NCBI GenBank assembly: GCA_022824365.1
Contig: JAJEAA010000015.1
Coordinates: 62,001 to 126,000 of the forward strand
From: Anaerolineae bacterium
Lineage (GTDB): Bacteria; Chloroflexota; Anaerolineae; Aggregatilineales; Phototrophicaceae
Direction: 5' to 3'
Length of the DNA stretch: 64,000 nucleotides
The notes beneath the pieces are model-generated. The model had not been told where the DNA came from, did not search any database, and saw only the letters and a list, made by a program, of their open reading frames with translations. Shown one piece after another: positions 25,446-34,075 of the stretch. How positions within the stretch are numbered: the stretch's first letter is position 1; each line of letters opens with the position of its first letter. The position numbers were made by a program, and so were the translations under genes.

Positions 25446-26591
25446 ATGTCAAACTCATTCCGCATCCCCCGCTCGCGCACATTCGAAACGCATCGCGCCC
25501 TCCGCGACCAATTCATGGCTGCCATCGAACCTCTCGTCCTCAACACCTACAGCCACTCCGCCCAAGTCCGCGCCGAGCTTGAAGCCGCCTTCGCCGCCGA
25601 AGTAAACGCGAAATACGCCGTCGCCGTCGGCTCCGGCACCATCGCCCTCTTCCTCGCCCTGCGCGCCTGCGGCATCGGACCCGGCGATGAAGTCATCACC
25701 GTCGCCAATTCCGATATCTCCACTACCGCTGCCATCACCAACTGCGGCGCCCGACCCCTGGTCGCGGACGTCCTGCCCAGCGACTACACGATGAACCCCG
25801 ATCTGGTCGAAGCCCTCATCACCCCAAAGACCCGCGCCCTCCTGCCCGTCGATCTGCACGGCCACCCCGCCAACGTCAAGCGTCTGCGAGAATTGGCCAA
25901 CCAGCACAACCTCAAAATCGTGGAAGACGCCGCCCTCGCTACCGGCGCCCAGGATTATGGTCGCCCCGTCGGCGCCTTCGCCGATGCCGCCATCTTCAGC
26001 CTGGCGCCCTTCAAGCCCTTCGGCAGCGCTGGCAACGGCGGTATCGTGGTGACCGACGACGAAGAGATCTACCGGCAGCTATGCCTGCTGGCTGACTACG
26101 GCCACGCCCCCCGCCAACCCGATCAGCCCGCCGCCTACCAGAACTACATCGCCGAAGGCTACAATGTCCCGCTGGACGCCTTGCAAGCCGCCATCCTGCT
26201 GGTCAAGCTGCCCTACCTCAAGCAATGGACCGCCAAACGCCGCGCCATCGGCGAAGCCCTGGCCGCCGGCCTGGCAGGCGCCTCCGCTCGAACGCCAAGC
26301 CTACGCCCCGAATCCGCGCCCACCTTCCGCTCCTACACCATCCGCGTCGACCGCCAGCTGGAAGTCCATCAAGCCCTGCGCGACGCCGGCATCGAAGCCG
26401 TGATTCACTACGCCCCGCCCATCACCCGCTACTCCGTCTACGCCGGCCTCTTTCCCAATAAAGACCAACTGCCCGTCACCGAGCGCCTGGGACGCGAAAT
26501 CGTCAACCTGCCCGTCTCGCCCGAATTCACCGACGAAGACGTCAACTATATGATCGAAACAACCCGAAATATCCTAAAATCACATAATTAG
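25446..26591 (+). CDS. DegT/DnrJ/EryC1-family PLP aminotransferase
   Basis: 381 residues from the ATG at 25446, with GGGGAGGG upstream supplied by another G-rich stretch (25411-25441); a TTG at 25443 is less likely. The G-S-G-T-I-A-L-F-L-A-L-R PLP-phosphate region, D-L-H-G-H and E-D-A-A-L, and the Lys in A-P-F-K-P-F-G-S are present, so this paralogue is catalytically complete. Family members usually aminate keto-sugars. In this nitrogen-catabolic island a sugar role is uncertain, and other small oxo-substrates are possible. Confidence 0.88.
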   Translation: MSNSFRIPRSRTFETHRALRDQFMAAIEPLVLNTYSHSAQVRAELEAAFAAEVNAKYAVAVGSGTIALFLALRACGIGPGDEVITVANSDISTTAAITNCGARPLVADVLPSDYTMNPDLVEALITPKTRALLPVDLHGHPANVKRLRELANQHNLKIVEDAALATGAQDYGRPVGAFADAAIFSLAPFKPFGSAGNGGIVVTDDEEIYRQLCLLADYGHAPRQPDQPAAYQNYIAEGYNVPLDALQAAILLVKLPYLKQWTAKRRAIGEALAAGLAGASARTPSLRPESAPTFRSYTIRVDRQLEVHQALRDAGIEAVIHYAPPITRYSVYAGLFPNKDQLPVTERLGREIVNLPVSPEFTDEDVNYMIETTRNILKSHN

Positions 26592-26594
26592 AAT

Positions 26595-26621
26595 GTAGGG
26601 GCGAGCCACTGGGTCGCCCGC
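26595..26621 (+). repeat. Dispersed palindrome
   Basis: GTAGGGGCGAGCC / GGGTCGCCCGC, 19 nt upstream of the second MmgE/PrpD start. Identical in core to the copy at 25335. Confidence 0.8.
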
Positions 26622-26640
26622 AATACACAAGGAGAACCAA

Positions 26641-28014
26641 ATGAACTTGCTCGAACAAATCACCGATTACGCCCTCAACCTGCAACTGGACGACATCCCC
26701 GCCGACGCCGTTGACCTGGCCAAGACCGTCATCTACGATTCCATCGGTACCGGCCTGGGCGGCTACCAGCGCGCCTTGGGGCGGAAAGCCGCCCGCTACG
26801 CCACCACTATGATGCGCGGCGACGAAGCGACCCTCCTCGGCAGCGGCGAACGCTCCTCGCTCGAAGGCGCCGCCTTCGCCAACGCCGTCATGGTCAAAAT
26901 CCTCGGCATGGACGACTCCCATCGCCAAGCCGGGCACATCGCCTCGCAAGTCGTGCCGGCCCTTCTGGCTGTCGGCGAGGTCTATGGCGCCAGCGGCGAA
27001 GACATCCTCGTCGCTGCGATAGCCGCCTACGACTTCGGCGTTCGCGTCGGCCGCCAGGTCCGCGCGACCCAGCGCGCCCGCGGCTTCGATATGAAAGGCT
27101 CGGTCGGCGCCATCTCAACCGCGCTGGCTGTCGCCCGCTGCGCCGGCTTGGATCGCGAACGCGCGCTGAACACCATCGCTCTCGCCGCCGATCTGGCTTC
27201 CGGCACCGAGCAGTACGTCTACGAAGGCGGGCTCTGCGATACCAAAGACCTGATCTCCGGTTTCGCCGCCCGCAACGCCGTCTTCGCCATGCGCCTCGCC
27301 GAGTCGGACTTCTACGGTCCCCGCGGCGCGCTGGACGGGAACTACGGCTTCTTCAGCGCTTTCGGCGACGGCTTCGCCCCCGATACCTTCGCTGACCTGG
27401 GCGAGAATTTCGCCATCCTCGGCACCGCCTTCAAACCGCATGGCGGCTGCCGCCACACGCACCAAGCCATCGACGCCGTCCAAGCCATCCTGAGCCAGGA
27501 CGCTCTCGATACCGCCGACATTAGCCGCATCGACCTCAGCACCTACAGCTACGCCACCAAACCCATCTTCCGCGTCGATCCCAACCCGCCCTCGCGCGAG
27601 GTCGCCGGGTTGAGCATCCGCACTTCCACCGCCGTCGCCCTCAGCCGCGGCGCCGCCTGGCCCCAGGATTTCACCCACTGGGACGATCCGGAAATCCGCC
27701 GGCTGCGCAATCTCATCGACGTGCAGGTCGATCCCGAAATCGAAGCGCGCTACCCCGATTCCAACGGCTGCCGCCTGAGCGTCACGCTGACGAATGGCGA
27801 AACGCGCGAAGCCTTCCTGCCCAACATGAAAGGCGAGCCCGAATTCCGCATGACCGATGCCGAACTGCGCGAGAAATTCAGCGTCCTCACACGCGATCTC
27901 TTCCCGGCTCAACGCGCCGAGCAAATCTACGACCTCTGCGCCGAGCTCGAATCGCTGCGGTCCATCGCCGACCTGACTCAACTCTGCGCCGCCGCCGAAC
28001 CCGTGACCGCTTAA
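26641..28014 (+). CDS. MmgE/PrpD family protein, copy 2
   Basis: 457 residues, ATG with AAGGAG upstream. It is homologous to the 19143 protein over its full length: M-D-D-S-H-R-Q-A-G-H, G-T-E-Q-Y-V-Y-E-G-G-L-C-D-T-K-D-L and K-P-H-G-G-C-R-H-T-H are shared or nearly so, and the C-terminus again has N-M-K-G-E-P-E. The two copies are separated by the racemase, importer and DegT genes, so they are not a simple tandem. It is the last gene of the rightward island. Lyase or epimerase activity on a carboxylate substrate is expected from the family. Confidence 0.85.
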   Translation: MNLLEQITDYALNLQLDDIPADAVDLAKTVIYDSIGTGLGGYQRALGRKAARYATTMMRGDEATLLGSGERSSLEGAAFANAVMVKILGMDDSHRQAGHIASQVVPALLAVGEVYGASGEDILVAAIAAYDFGVRVGRQVRATQRARGFDMKGSVGAISTALAVARCAGLDRERALNTIALAADLASGTEQYVYEGGLCDTKDLISGFAARNAVFAMRLAESDFYGPRGALDGNYGFFSAFGDGFAPDTFADLGENFAILGTAFKPHGGCRHTHQAIDAVQAILSQDALDTADISRIDLSTYSYATKPIFRVDPNPPSREVAGLSIRTSTAVALSRGAAWPQDFTHWDDPEIRRLRNLIDVQVDPEIEARYPDSNGCRLSVTLTNGETREAFLPNMKGEPEFRMTDAELREKFSVLTRDLFPAQRAEQIYDLCAELESLRSIADLTQLCAAAEPVTA

Positions 28015-28063
28015 CATACCTGGCGAGCGACCATTCTTCGGCTGCCAAAACCTGCCGAATTCC

Positions 28064-28089
28064 GTGGGGACGACCTATCAGGTCGCCCG
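28064..28089 (+). repeat. Dispersed palindrome
   Basis: GGACGACCT / AGGTCGCCC arms; downstream of the second MmgE/PrpD gene. Confidence 0.7.
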
Positions 28090-28145
28090 AAAAATTTGGC
28101 GAAAAGTGTAGGGGCGACTCAAGAGTCGCCCGAATTTTCTAACGC
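28078..28145 (+). repeat. 68-bp direct repeat, left copy, flanking the GNAT gene
   Basis: It matches 29153-29220 base for base with 6 differences and no gaps (constant offset 1075). It contains a palindrome copy at 28108-28132 plus unique flanks, so the similarity reaches beyond the usual palindrome. Confidence 0.8.
28108..28132 (+). repeat. Dispersed palindrome
   Basis: GGCGACTC / GAGTCGCC arms with an AA loop; lies inside the left direct repeat. Confidence 0.8.
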
Positions 28146-28171
28146 TCTGGAGATGGATCCGAGGACATAAC

Positions 28172-28987
28172 TCAGCCCTCGCGGCTGAGCACATACCAGG
28201 CTTTGTCGCCCTGGCGGATAAAGCCGCTGATAACATAATCCGCCGCCAGCAACTCGATTATCGCCGCGCGCGTGTATTGCTGCCACCGCTTCGCGCCTTC
28301 GATGTTCCTTCGCTTTAGCGCCGCGATATCGGCGGGAATCTCAACGCCGAAATGCCCGCCAGCGCGCGTCGACGGCTGACGATATTGCAATTCGCCGTCC
28401 TTTTCCACGACGACCATCGTCATCGCATCCGGCTGATCCGCCTCGCTCGGCTCGTAATTGCCCTCCGCCATAGCGACTGCCTTCGGCGAATCAAGCTGCC
28501 ACTGCGCCTCCAGCCGGTCGCTGGCCATGCCCGCGTTGATCTCATCCTGCATATCGCCATAATGATTGACCGAATATATCCGCGCCGTGACGCCCAGCCG
28601 GTTGAAGTTGAAATTGGCATTGCCGCTCTGCAGCGGATCGAAAGTCCAAGCCATCTGCCGGAAGCCATGCGCCAGCGCCCATTCCCGCTGCGCCCGCTTC
28701 AGCCCCAAGCCGATGCCCCGCCCCTGATACTCCGGGCGCACCCCGGCCATGTGCGACCAAAGCCAAAGCTCGCCCCAGCGCCATGCCGCCATGCCGAAGC
28801 AGAAGCCCGCCAAACGCCCGCCCGCTTCCGCTGCGATGACAACGCCGCCCGCATGCACAATCGCCCGCAAGGTATGCGGCGAGGCGACCTCGACATCCGC
28901 CATGCCCCAGACCGCCTTCTGCAACTCCGCCGTTGCCGATAGCTCAACCATGCTCTTCAATTCGCGAATGACGATGCCGCCGGACAT
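28172..28987 (-). CDS. GNAT-superfamily acetyltransferase (COG3375-like)
   Basis: 271 residues from the ATG at 28987, preceded by GAGGCGG; a TTG at 29035 extends the frame but has no ribosome binding site. The acetyl-CoA pocket is seen as V-R-P-E-Y-Q-G-R-G-I-G-L-G-L-K (Q/RxxGxG/A), with strand and beta-bulge before it. The following T-F-D-P-L-Q-S-G-N-A-N-F-N-F-N-R-L-G stretch is typical of the COG3375 group, whose substrates are not known to me. It is the only leftward gene between two rightward blocks and sits exactly between two 68-bp direct repeats, so it may be a late insertion. Confidence 0.82.
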   Translation of the reverse strand: MSGGIVIRELKSMVELSATAELQKAVWGMADVEVASPHTLRAIVHAGGVVIAAEAGGRLAGFCFGMAAWRWGELWLWSHMAGVRPEYQGRGIGLGLKRAQREWALAHGFRQMAWTFDPLQSGNANFNFNRLGVTARIYSVNHYGDMQDEINAGMASDRLEAQWQLDSPKAVAMAEGNYEPSEADQPDAMTMVVVEKDGELQYRQPSTRAGGHFGVEIPADIAALKRRNIEGAKRWQQYTRAAIIELLAADYVISGFIRQGDKAWYVLSREG

Positions 28988-29103
28988 AATCCGCCTCTGC
29001 CGCTCGAAGTCCCCTAATCGCTGCAATGATAGCAAGCCCCGCCCCGCTTCGCAAAACGCCCCAAAGTTCCGCAGTGGTGAATTTGCCGCATACTAAGTCA
29101 TTT

Positions 29104-29164
29104 GTAGGGACGACCAGCGGTCAATGTCGGCGGGCTGTGTCTACGCGCTCTGTCAGGTTGCCCG
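29104..29164 (+). repeat. Dispersed palindrome interrupted by the GTGTCTACGCG motif
   Basis: A decayed palindrome (GTAGGGACGACC ... GGTTGCCCG) split by extra sequence containing GCTGTGTCTACGCGC at 29134-29148. The same motif is nested in repeats at 11167, 40509 and 63398. Confidence 0.55.
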
Positions 29165-29220
29165 AGAAATTTGGCGAAAGGTGTAGGGGCGACTCTTGAG
29201 TCGCCCGAACTTTCTAACGC
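29153..29220 (+). repeat. 68-bp direct repeat, right copy, flanking the GNAT gene
   Basis: Partner of 28078-28145. It includes a palindrome copy at 29183-29207 with a TT loop instead of AA. The rest of the 28988-29419 gap holds the leader of the Tat-exported binding protein and no gene that I can see. Confidence 0.8.
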
Positions 29221-29419
29221 CCTAGCCCCGGCATGAGTCCAAACGCCGCCCCGCAAGCAGATTTTGCCAAATAAGGCGCGATGGGGTATGTTTTTACTCA
29301 ATGGAGAAGAAAATTCTTTAGACGCTGTTAAACAGGACAAAGTAGAAAGGAGCGCGCGAATCCGGGTTCGTGGGTTGTTTCCCGACGCAAGTAATACTCG
29401 TAAACGAGAGGAGTAGGAA

Positions 29420-30766
29420 ATGAACAAGAGAATCGGCAATTTTTCCCGGCGTGATTTTCTCAAGGCGATGGGGGCGCTTTCGGCGGGCTTGGCGGCGAAC
29501 CCGCTGCTGAACAGCAGTATCAGGACGCTGGCGCAGGATGTGATGAGTCAGCCGCCGATCACGATTCTGATCAATGATTCGCCCTGGTTCCCCGGCTTTG
29601 CCGCCATGGTGGAGCTATACAGCGAGACGACCGGCAACGAGGTCAACCTCGATGTCACGCCCTTCCCCGGCATGCTCGATAAAACCCGCAACGCCACGCA
29701 AGCCGGCGAGAGCGAATACGACGCGGTGGCCATCACCGAGCAGAACATCCCCTTCTTCTACAATTCGGGTCTGTTGAAACCGATCCTGGAAATCGACGCG
29801 GATTATACGCTGGATGAAAACATCATCAGTTATGGCGATGCGGCGCGTTGGGATTGGGATCTGGGCGTGAATGGTCCCATGGGCGAGATCCTGGGCGTGC
29901 CAATCAATGGCAACATCCAACTCTATTATTATCGGCGCGACCTGTTTGACGACGCCGGCATAGAGCCGCCCAAGACATTTGACGAGATGGAAGCCATCGC
30001 TGAACAGCTGGGCAATCCGCCGCGGATGTTCGGCAACGCCAATCGCGCCAATCCGATTTGGTGGGAGTTCGGCGCCTACGTCGATGCCTATGACGCCGAA
30101 TACGTCCGCCTGGAAGACGATGGCAGTTGGTCGGTCGGCTTCGAGCGGCCCGAAGGTTTGGAAGCGGTGCAGCGCTGGCTGAAGCTGGGCCGGACCTGGG
30201 CGCCGCAGAACTACGCCGATCTCGGTCAAGGCGACTTGCTGGCGCTGATGGCCAGCGGAAGACTGGCGCAGGTTCACATGGTAGGCGCAGCGGCGCCGAA
30301 TTATGACAATCCGGAGATTTCGGTGGTCGGCGGCAATATGGGCGCCACAGTCGTGCCGGGTGTGACGGCTGAAGGTCGTTCGCCGCGGACCGGTATGTGG
30401 GTCATGTGTCACCCGGACAACTTGCCCGACGAACGCGCGGCCGCGGGCTTGGAATTCGTCAAGTGGCTGACCACGAAGGACAATCAGTTGGCTTACGCCA
30501 AAGCCGGCGCGATTCCGGTCCGTCAGGACACCTACGAAGAACTGGCGACTGACGAAGTCGTCGGCTGGTGGACAAGCGCCTTCGCCGAGAGCACGCCCTT
30601 CCTGCATCCGGAGACGCGCCTGCCGGAGACGCCTTTGATCCGCGACAGCGTAACCACAAGAATGGCGCAGGCATACGTCGATGAGATCAGCGCGGAAGAA
30701 GCGGTCTCGCTGATGGCCTCCGAGATTCGCACCGTGATGGAGGACGCCGGATACAGCGTATCCTAG
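29420..30766 (+). CDS. CUT1 ABC importer binding protein with Tat signal
   Basis: 448 residues, ATG with GAGGAG upstream. The N-terminus carries a twin-arginine motif (S-R-R-D-F-L-K) followed by a hydrophobic run to about residue 38, so folded export by Tat is expected. The mature part follows family 1 solute-binding proteins: G-V-P-I-N-G-N-I-Q-L-Y-Y-Y-R near residue 160 and W-L-T-T-K-D-N-Q in the C-lobe. Such proteins bind sugars or glycerol-phosphate-like ligands. Two MalF/MalG-type permeases follow. Confidence 0.9.
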   Translation: MNKRIGNFSRRDFLKAMGALSAGLAANPLLNSSIRTLAQDVMSQPPITILINDSPWFPGFAAMVELYSETTGNEVNLDVTPFPGMLDKTRNATQAGESEYDAVAITEQNIPFFYNSGLLKPILEIDADYTLDENIISYGDAARWDWDLGVNGPMGEILGVPINGNIQLYYYRRDLFDDAGIEPPKTFDEMEAIAEQLGNPPRMFGNANRANPIWWEFGAYVDAYDAEYVRLEDDGSWSVGFERPEGLEAVQRWLKLGRTWAPQNYADLGQGDLLALMASGRLAQVHMVGAAAPNYDNPEISVVGGNMGATVVPGVTAEGRSPRTGMWVMCHPDNLPDERAAAGLEFVKWLTTKDNQLAYAKAGAIPVRQDTYEELATDEVVGWWTSAFAESTPFLHPETRLPETPLIRDSVTTRMAQAYVDEISAEEAVSLMASEIRTVMEDAGYSVS

Positions 30767-30912
30767 CATCCGAAACTGAACTTGGTGAGGTAGCGCGGAG
30801 GAGGTCTGCCTCACCTCCAGCCCCTCTCTGAATCACCCTGAGGACAGGTTTGATTTGCTCGTATATGAGGGCGGCGGGACAGCAATCACAAGCATCATAT
30901 TTGCTGAAAGTT

Positions 30913-30939
30913 GTAGGGGCGACTCTGTGAGTCGCCCGC
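30913..30939 (+). repeat. Dispersed palindrome
   Basis: GGCGACTC TGT GAGTCGCC, identical in core to 19028-19054; in the 233-nt gap before the permease gene. Confidence 0.82.
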
Positions 30940-30999
30940 AGGCCGCGCAAAGGGCGACCGCCAAATTCTCATAACTCGTTTGCCTCTATTGAGGGTAAT

Positions 31000-31926
31000 A
31001 TGGCGCAAGCATCGCTGACAAGACCGACAGACATGCGCGCAAAGCTCTTCGGGCCGGGCAGCTTCAAGTACTGGTCGGTGGCGCCGCTGCTCATCATATT
31101 GGTGATATTCACCGCTTTGCCGATCGTGCAATTGCTGCAGATGAGCGTCTCCGAGTTGGAGTTCATCGACGGCGAGCTCGTTTCGGAATTCATCGGTCTG
31201 GGCCAGTTGGACAACCTGGCGAAAGATCCCATCGTCGGCATCGCCATCAAGAATACGCTGGTCTTCGTTGTCGCCGTGGTGCTCATCGAAACATTCACCG
31301 GTTTCACGCTGGCGGTGGCCATCAGCCGAACCCGAAGTTTTTCGATTGTGTACCGCAGCGTAGTTATCATCCCGCTGCTCATCCCGCCGGTGGCGATCGG
31401 CACCATGTGGTCCTTGATATATGACTACAACTACGGGCTCATCACCACGATTCTCATTGAGTTGGGCGTACAGCACCTGCCCTTATGGACGGCGGACCCG
31501 GATCTGGCGCTGATATCGGTCATCATCGTCGATGTCTGGCATTGGACAAGTTTCATGTTCCTGATCATGCTGGCCGGCATCGAATCGATTCCCCCATCGC
31601 TGCTGGAGGCGGCGCGGGTCGATGGCGCGAATGAGTTGCGCATGATCCGCCATGTCATCTTGCCGATGATGGCGCCGACTATCCTGGTGGCGATGCTCCT
31701 GCGCACCATCCTCGCCTTCAAGGTCTTCGATCAAATCTTCGTGCTTACCTCCGGCGGACCGGGCACGGCGACGCAGGTCATCAGCATGCACATTTACAAA
31801 GTCTTCAGCGAGCAATTCCGCCTGGGTTACGCCGCCTTTCTTTCGCTGCTGGTAGCCGGGTTCATGACCATCTTCGTCGCCTTTTATTTCTGGGCCAGCC
31901 GGGTTGTGCGGAGGCGCCTGGGATGA
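31000..31926 (+). CDS. CUT1 ABC importer permease, MalF/UgpA type
   Basis: 308 residues with six predicted helices. The coupling loop E-A-A-R-V-D-G-A-N-E-L-R-M-I-R-H lies near residue 205 and is followed by V-I-L-P-M-M. Its last codons overlap the start of the partner permease by 4 nt (ATGA), so translation is coupled. It forms the membrane channel with 31923-32756 for the ligand bound by 29420-30766. Confidence 0.92.
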   Translation: MAQASLTRPTDMRAKLFGPGSFKYWSVAPLLIILVIFTALPIVQLLQMSVSELEFIDGELVSEFIGLGQLDNLAKDPIVGIAIKNTLVFVVAVVLIETFTGFTLAVAISRTRSFSIVYRSVVIIPLLIPPVAIGTMWSLIYDYNYGLITTILIELGVQHLPLWTADPDLALISVIIVDVWHWTSFMFLIMLAGIESIPPSLLEAARVDGANELRMIRHVILPMMAPTILVAMLLRTILAFKVFDQIFVLTSGGPGTATQVISMHIYKVFSEQFRLGYAAFLSLLVAGFMTIFVAFYFWASRVVRRRLG

Positions 31927-32756
31927 GACAGAAGACCCTGCACAAAATCATCTTGAATCTCGCCTTGCTGGTCGTGGTATTCATTATTTTGTTTCCCGTC
32001 TTCTACATCGTGCAGACATCGCTGAAAAGCACTGCCGATATTTACAGCGGCACTTTCTTCTTCACCGCGCGGACGAGGAATTACGAAGAGATATTCACCG
32101 GCAGCCGCAGCAACTTCGCCGAACTGACGCGCAACAGTCTGGTCGTGTCGTCCAGCGTGGCAGTCATCTGCGGCGTCATTGGCTCGCTGGCGGCTTATTC
32201 CGTCTCGCGCTTGAACTGGCCCCGCTGGGCGACTGGCGGCATTCTGGTCTGGCTGCTCTTCATCAACATGATGCCGCCAATTGTATTCGTCACGCCTTAT
32301 TATCTTTGGGCCCGCGCGGCGGGCATCTATGACACGCCGGCCGCCGTCGTCATGGCGCATGTGGTGCTCAACATGCCGTTGGCAGTGATCATGATGATGA
32401 ACTTCTTCGCCGAGGTGCCGAAGGAACTGGAAGAAGCGGCGGTCATTGACGGCTGCACCCAATGGCAGGCTTTCAGCCGGGTGATCGTGCCGATCGTGCG
32501 GCCCGGTCTGGCGGCGATGGCGGTGCTGGTCTTCGTCTTCAGTTGGAAAGAATTTCTCTTCGCGCTGTCTTTGACGACCACAAGCGCCGGACGCACGATA
32601 CCGGTGGGCATCGCCAATTTTGTGCAGGAGTTCAATATCCGCTACGGCGAGATGGCGGCTGGCTCCTTCGTCGCCATGATACCGGCGCTGATCCTCGTGC
32701 TGCTAGCGCAGCGGCACATCATCAAGGGGCTGACCGTCGGCGCTATCAAAGGCTGA
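31923..32756 (+). CDS. CUT1 ABC importer permease, MalG/UgpE type
   Basis: 277 residues, six helices. The coupling loop reads E-L-E-E-A-A-V-I-D-G-C-T-Q-W near residue 165, and the C-terminus ends in the usual G-L-T-V-G-A-I-K-G. It overlaps the MalF-type gene by 4 nt. No ATPase gene follows; the next genes are on the opposite strand. Confidence 0.92.
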   Translation: MRQKTLHKIILNLALLVVVFIILFPVFYIVQTSLKSTADIYSGTFFFTARTRNYEEIFTGSRSNFAELTRNSLVVSSSVAVICGVIGSLAAYSVSRLNWPRWATGGILVWLLFINMMPPIVFVTPYYLWARAAGIYDTPAAVVMAHVVLNMPLAVIMMMNFFAEVPKELEEAAVIDGCTQWQAFSRVIVPIVRPGLAAMAVLVFVFSWKEFLFALSLTTTSAGRTIPVGIANFVQEFNIRYGEMAAGSFVAMIPALILVLLAQRHIIKGLTVGAIKG

Positions 32757-32763
32757 CAGCTAC

Positions 32764-33339
32764 TTAGGCGCGCGAGAACAAGCTGTCAAGCGCCAGGGTG
32801 AAGCCGGGCAGGACCGGCTCTCCGTTCAAGACGCCGTCCGCTCCGACCGTCTCGCTCGTCAATTCATCGTCTGTGATCTTGCGCCAGACTTCGACCGTCT
32901 TCTCTTCCGGGTTCACCAGCCAAACCAGCGCCGCCCCGTGCCGCAGGTAAACTCGGACCTTGCGCCGCAGCTCGGGCATAGTATTGGACGGGGAGAGGAC
33001 TTCCACAGCCAGGTCCGGCATTGCGGGCACGAAGCCAACTCGGGCGGGTCCCGGCGCGCGCGTCTTGCCGCGGAAAGCCACATCAGGCAGCAACAAAGTT
33101 TCTCTACTGTCTGCCGGATGATAACCTGTCTCGACAGTGACCCGTCCCAGATTATGTTCGACCACGAAGTTACCCATTAGACGGGCAATTTCGCTCGCCA
33201 AGGTCCCGTGCAATTCTCCCGGTGACATGGTGACAAACAGCTCTCCGTCTATGAGATAGTGGCGATCGGCTTCGTGTTCGGGCTGCTGTGATAGCCGCCA
33301 GACATCATCGATGGTGTAGACCCGGTCTCGGACGATCAT
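32764..33339 (-). CDS. Uma2-family PD-(D/E)XK endonuclease-like protein, copy 1
   Basis: 191 residues. The Uma2 (DUF820) core is complete: L-L-P-D-V-A-F, then P-D-L-A-V-E-V-L-S-P-S, which provides the Asp and Glu of the PD-(D/E)XK site, and a conserved Y-L-R-H-G-A-A-L-V-W-L-V. Biological roles of this abundant family are poorly known. It is a close paralogue of the gene immediately upstream and faces the rightward importer with an 8-nt convergent gap. Confidence 0.85.
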   Translation of the reverse strand: MIVRDRVYTIDDVWRLSQQPEHEADRHYLIDGELFVTMSPGELHGTLASEIARLMGNFVVEHNLGRVTVETGYHPADSRETLLLPDVAFRGKTRAPGPARVGFVPAMPDLAVEVLSPSNTMPELRRKVRVYLRHGAALVWLVNPEEKTVEVWRKITDDELTSETVGADGVLNGEPVLPGFTLALDSLFSRA

Positions 33340-33396
33340 GCGCTTTGCCTTCCGCCTTTGTTCGCTTCAGCTTATGGTCGGAAATGCCTTTTGCAT

Positions 33397-33972
33397 CTAA
33401 ACTCGCGAGAACAAGCTGTCAAGCGCCAGGGTGAAGCCGGGCAGGACCGGCTCTCCGCTCAAGACGCCGTCCGCTCCGACCGCCTCGCTCGTCAATTCAT
33501 CAGCAGCAGTCTTGCGCCAGACTTCGACTGTCTTCTCTTCCGGGTTCACCAGCCAAACCAGCGCCACGCCCTGCCGCAGGTAGACTTCGGTTTTACGCCG
33601 CAGTTCGGGCATAGTATTGGACGGGGAGAAGACTTCCACAGCCAGGTCTGGCATGACAGGTACAAAGCGTAAGGGGAAAGGCTCTGGCGCCCTTTCGCGA
33701 TGGACGAAACCAACATCCGGTCCGAGCAGCGTCGTCCGGTCGCCCGGCGGGTGGTAGCCGGTCTCCGTCGTGACCTGACCCAAATCGCGCTCCAAGACAT
33801 AAGACCAAAGAAAATGCGCAATCAATGAGGCAATGAGGCCATGCAGTCCACCCGGTCTCGGCATGAAAAAGAGCTCCCCGTCAATGAGATAAATGAACTT
33901 GTGCTCGTTCTCCGGCTGCTGTGATAGCCGCCAGACATCATCAATGGTGTAGACCCGGTCTCGGACGATCAT
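33397..33972 (-). CDS. Uma2-family PD-(D/E)XK endonuclease-like protein, copy 2
   Basis: 191 residues from the ATG at 33972 with GGAAGG upstream (a GTG six nt earlier is too close to it). The first 15 and last 70 residues are nearly identical to copy 1, while the middle has diverged, including the stretch around L-L-G-P-D-V-G-F. P-D-L-A-V-E-V-F-S-P-S is kept. The pattern of identical ends and different middle could reflect gene conversion at the ends or selection on the variable part. Confidence 0.85.
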   Translation of the reverse strand: MIVRDRVYTIDDVWRLSQQPENEHKFIYLIDGELFFMPRPGGLHGLIASLIAHFLWSYVLERDLGQVTTETGYHPPGDRTTLLGPDVGFVHRERAPEPFPLRFVPVMPDLAVEVFSPSNTMPELRRKTEVYLRQGVALVWLVNPEEKTVEVWRKTAADELTSEAVGADGVLSGEPVLPGFTLALDSLFSRV

Positions 33973-34075
33973 ATTCACTTTGCCTTCCGCCTTTCCTCAG
34001 CCATTAGTATACCCGACCGGGATTGAATTTCTGCTTTTCGTCAACGCCCGCAACACAAGCGCCATTGTAAAGCCG

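Noticed and set aside
32764..33972. Uma2 genes considered as IS-encoded transposases
   Set aside because: They have the Uma2 PD-(D/E)XK core and no inverted-repeat ends around them. No transposase motif was found elsewhere in the window.
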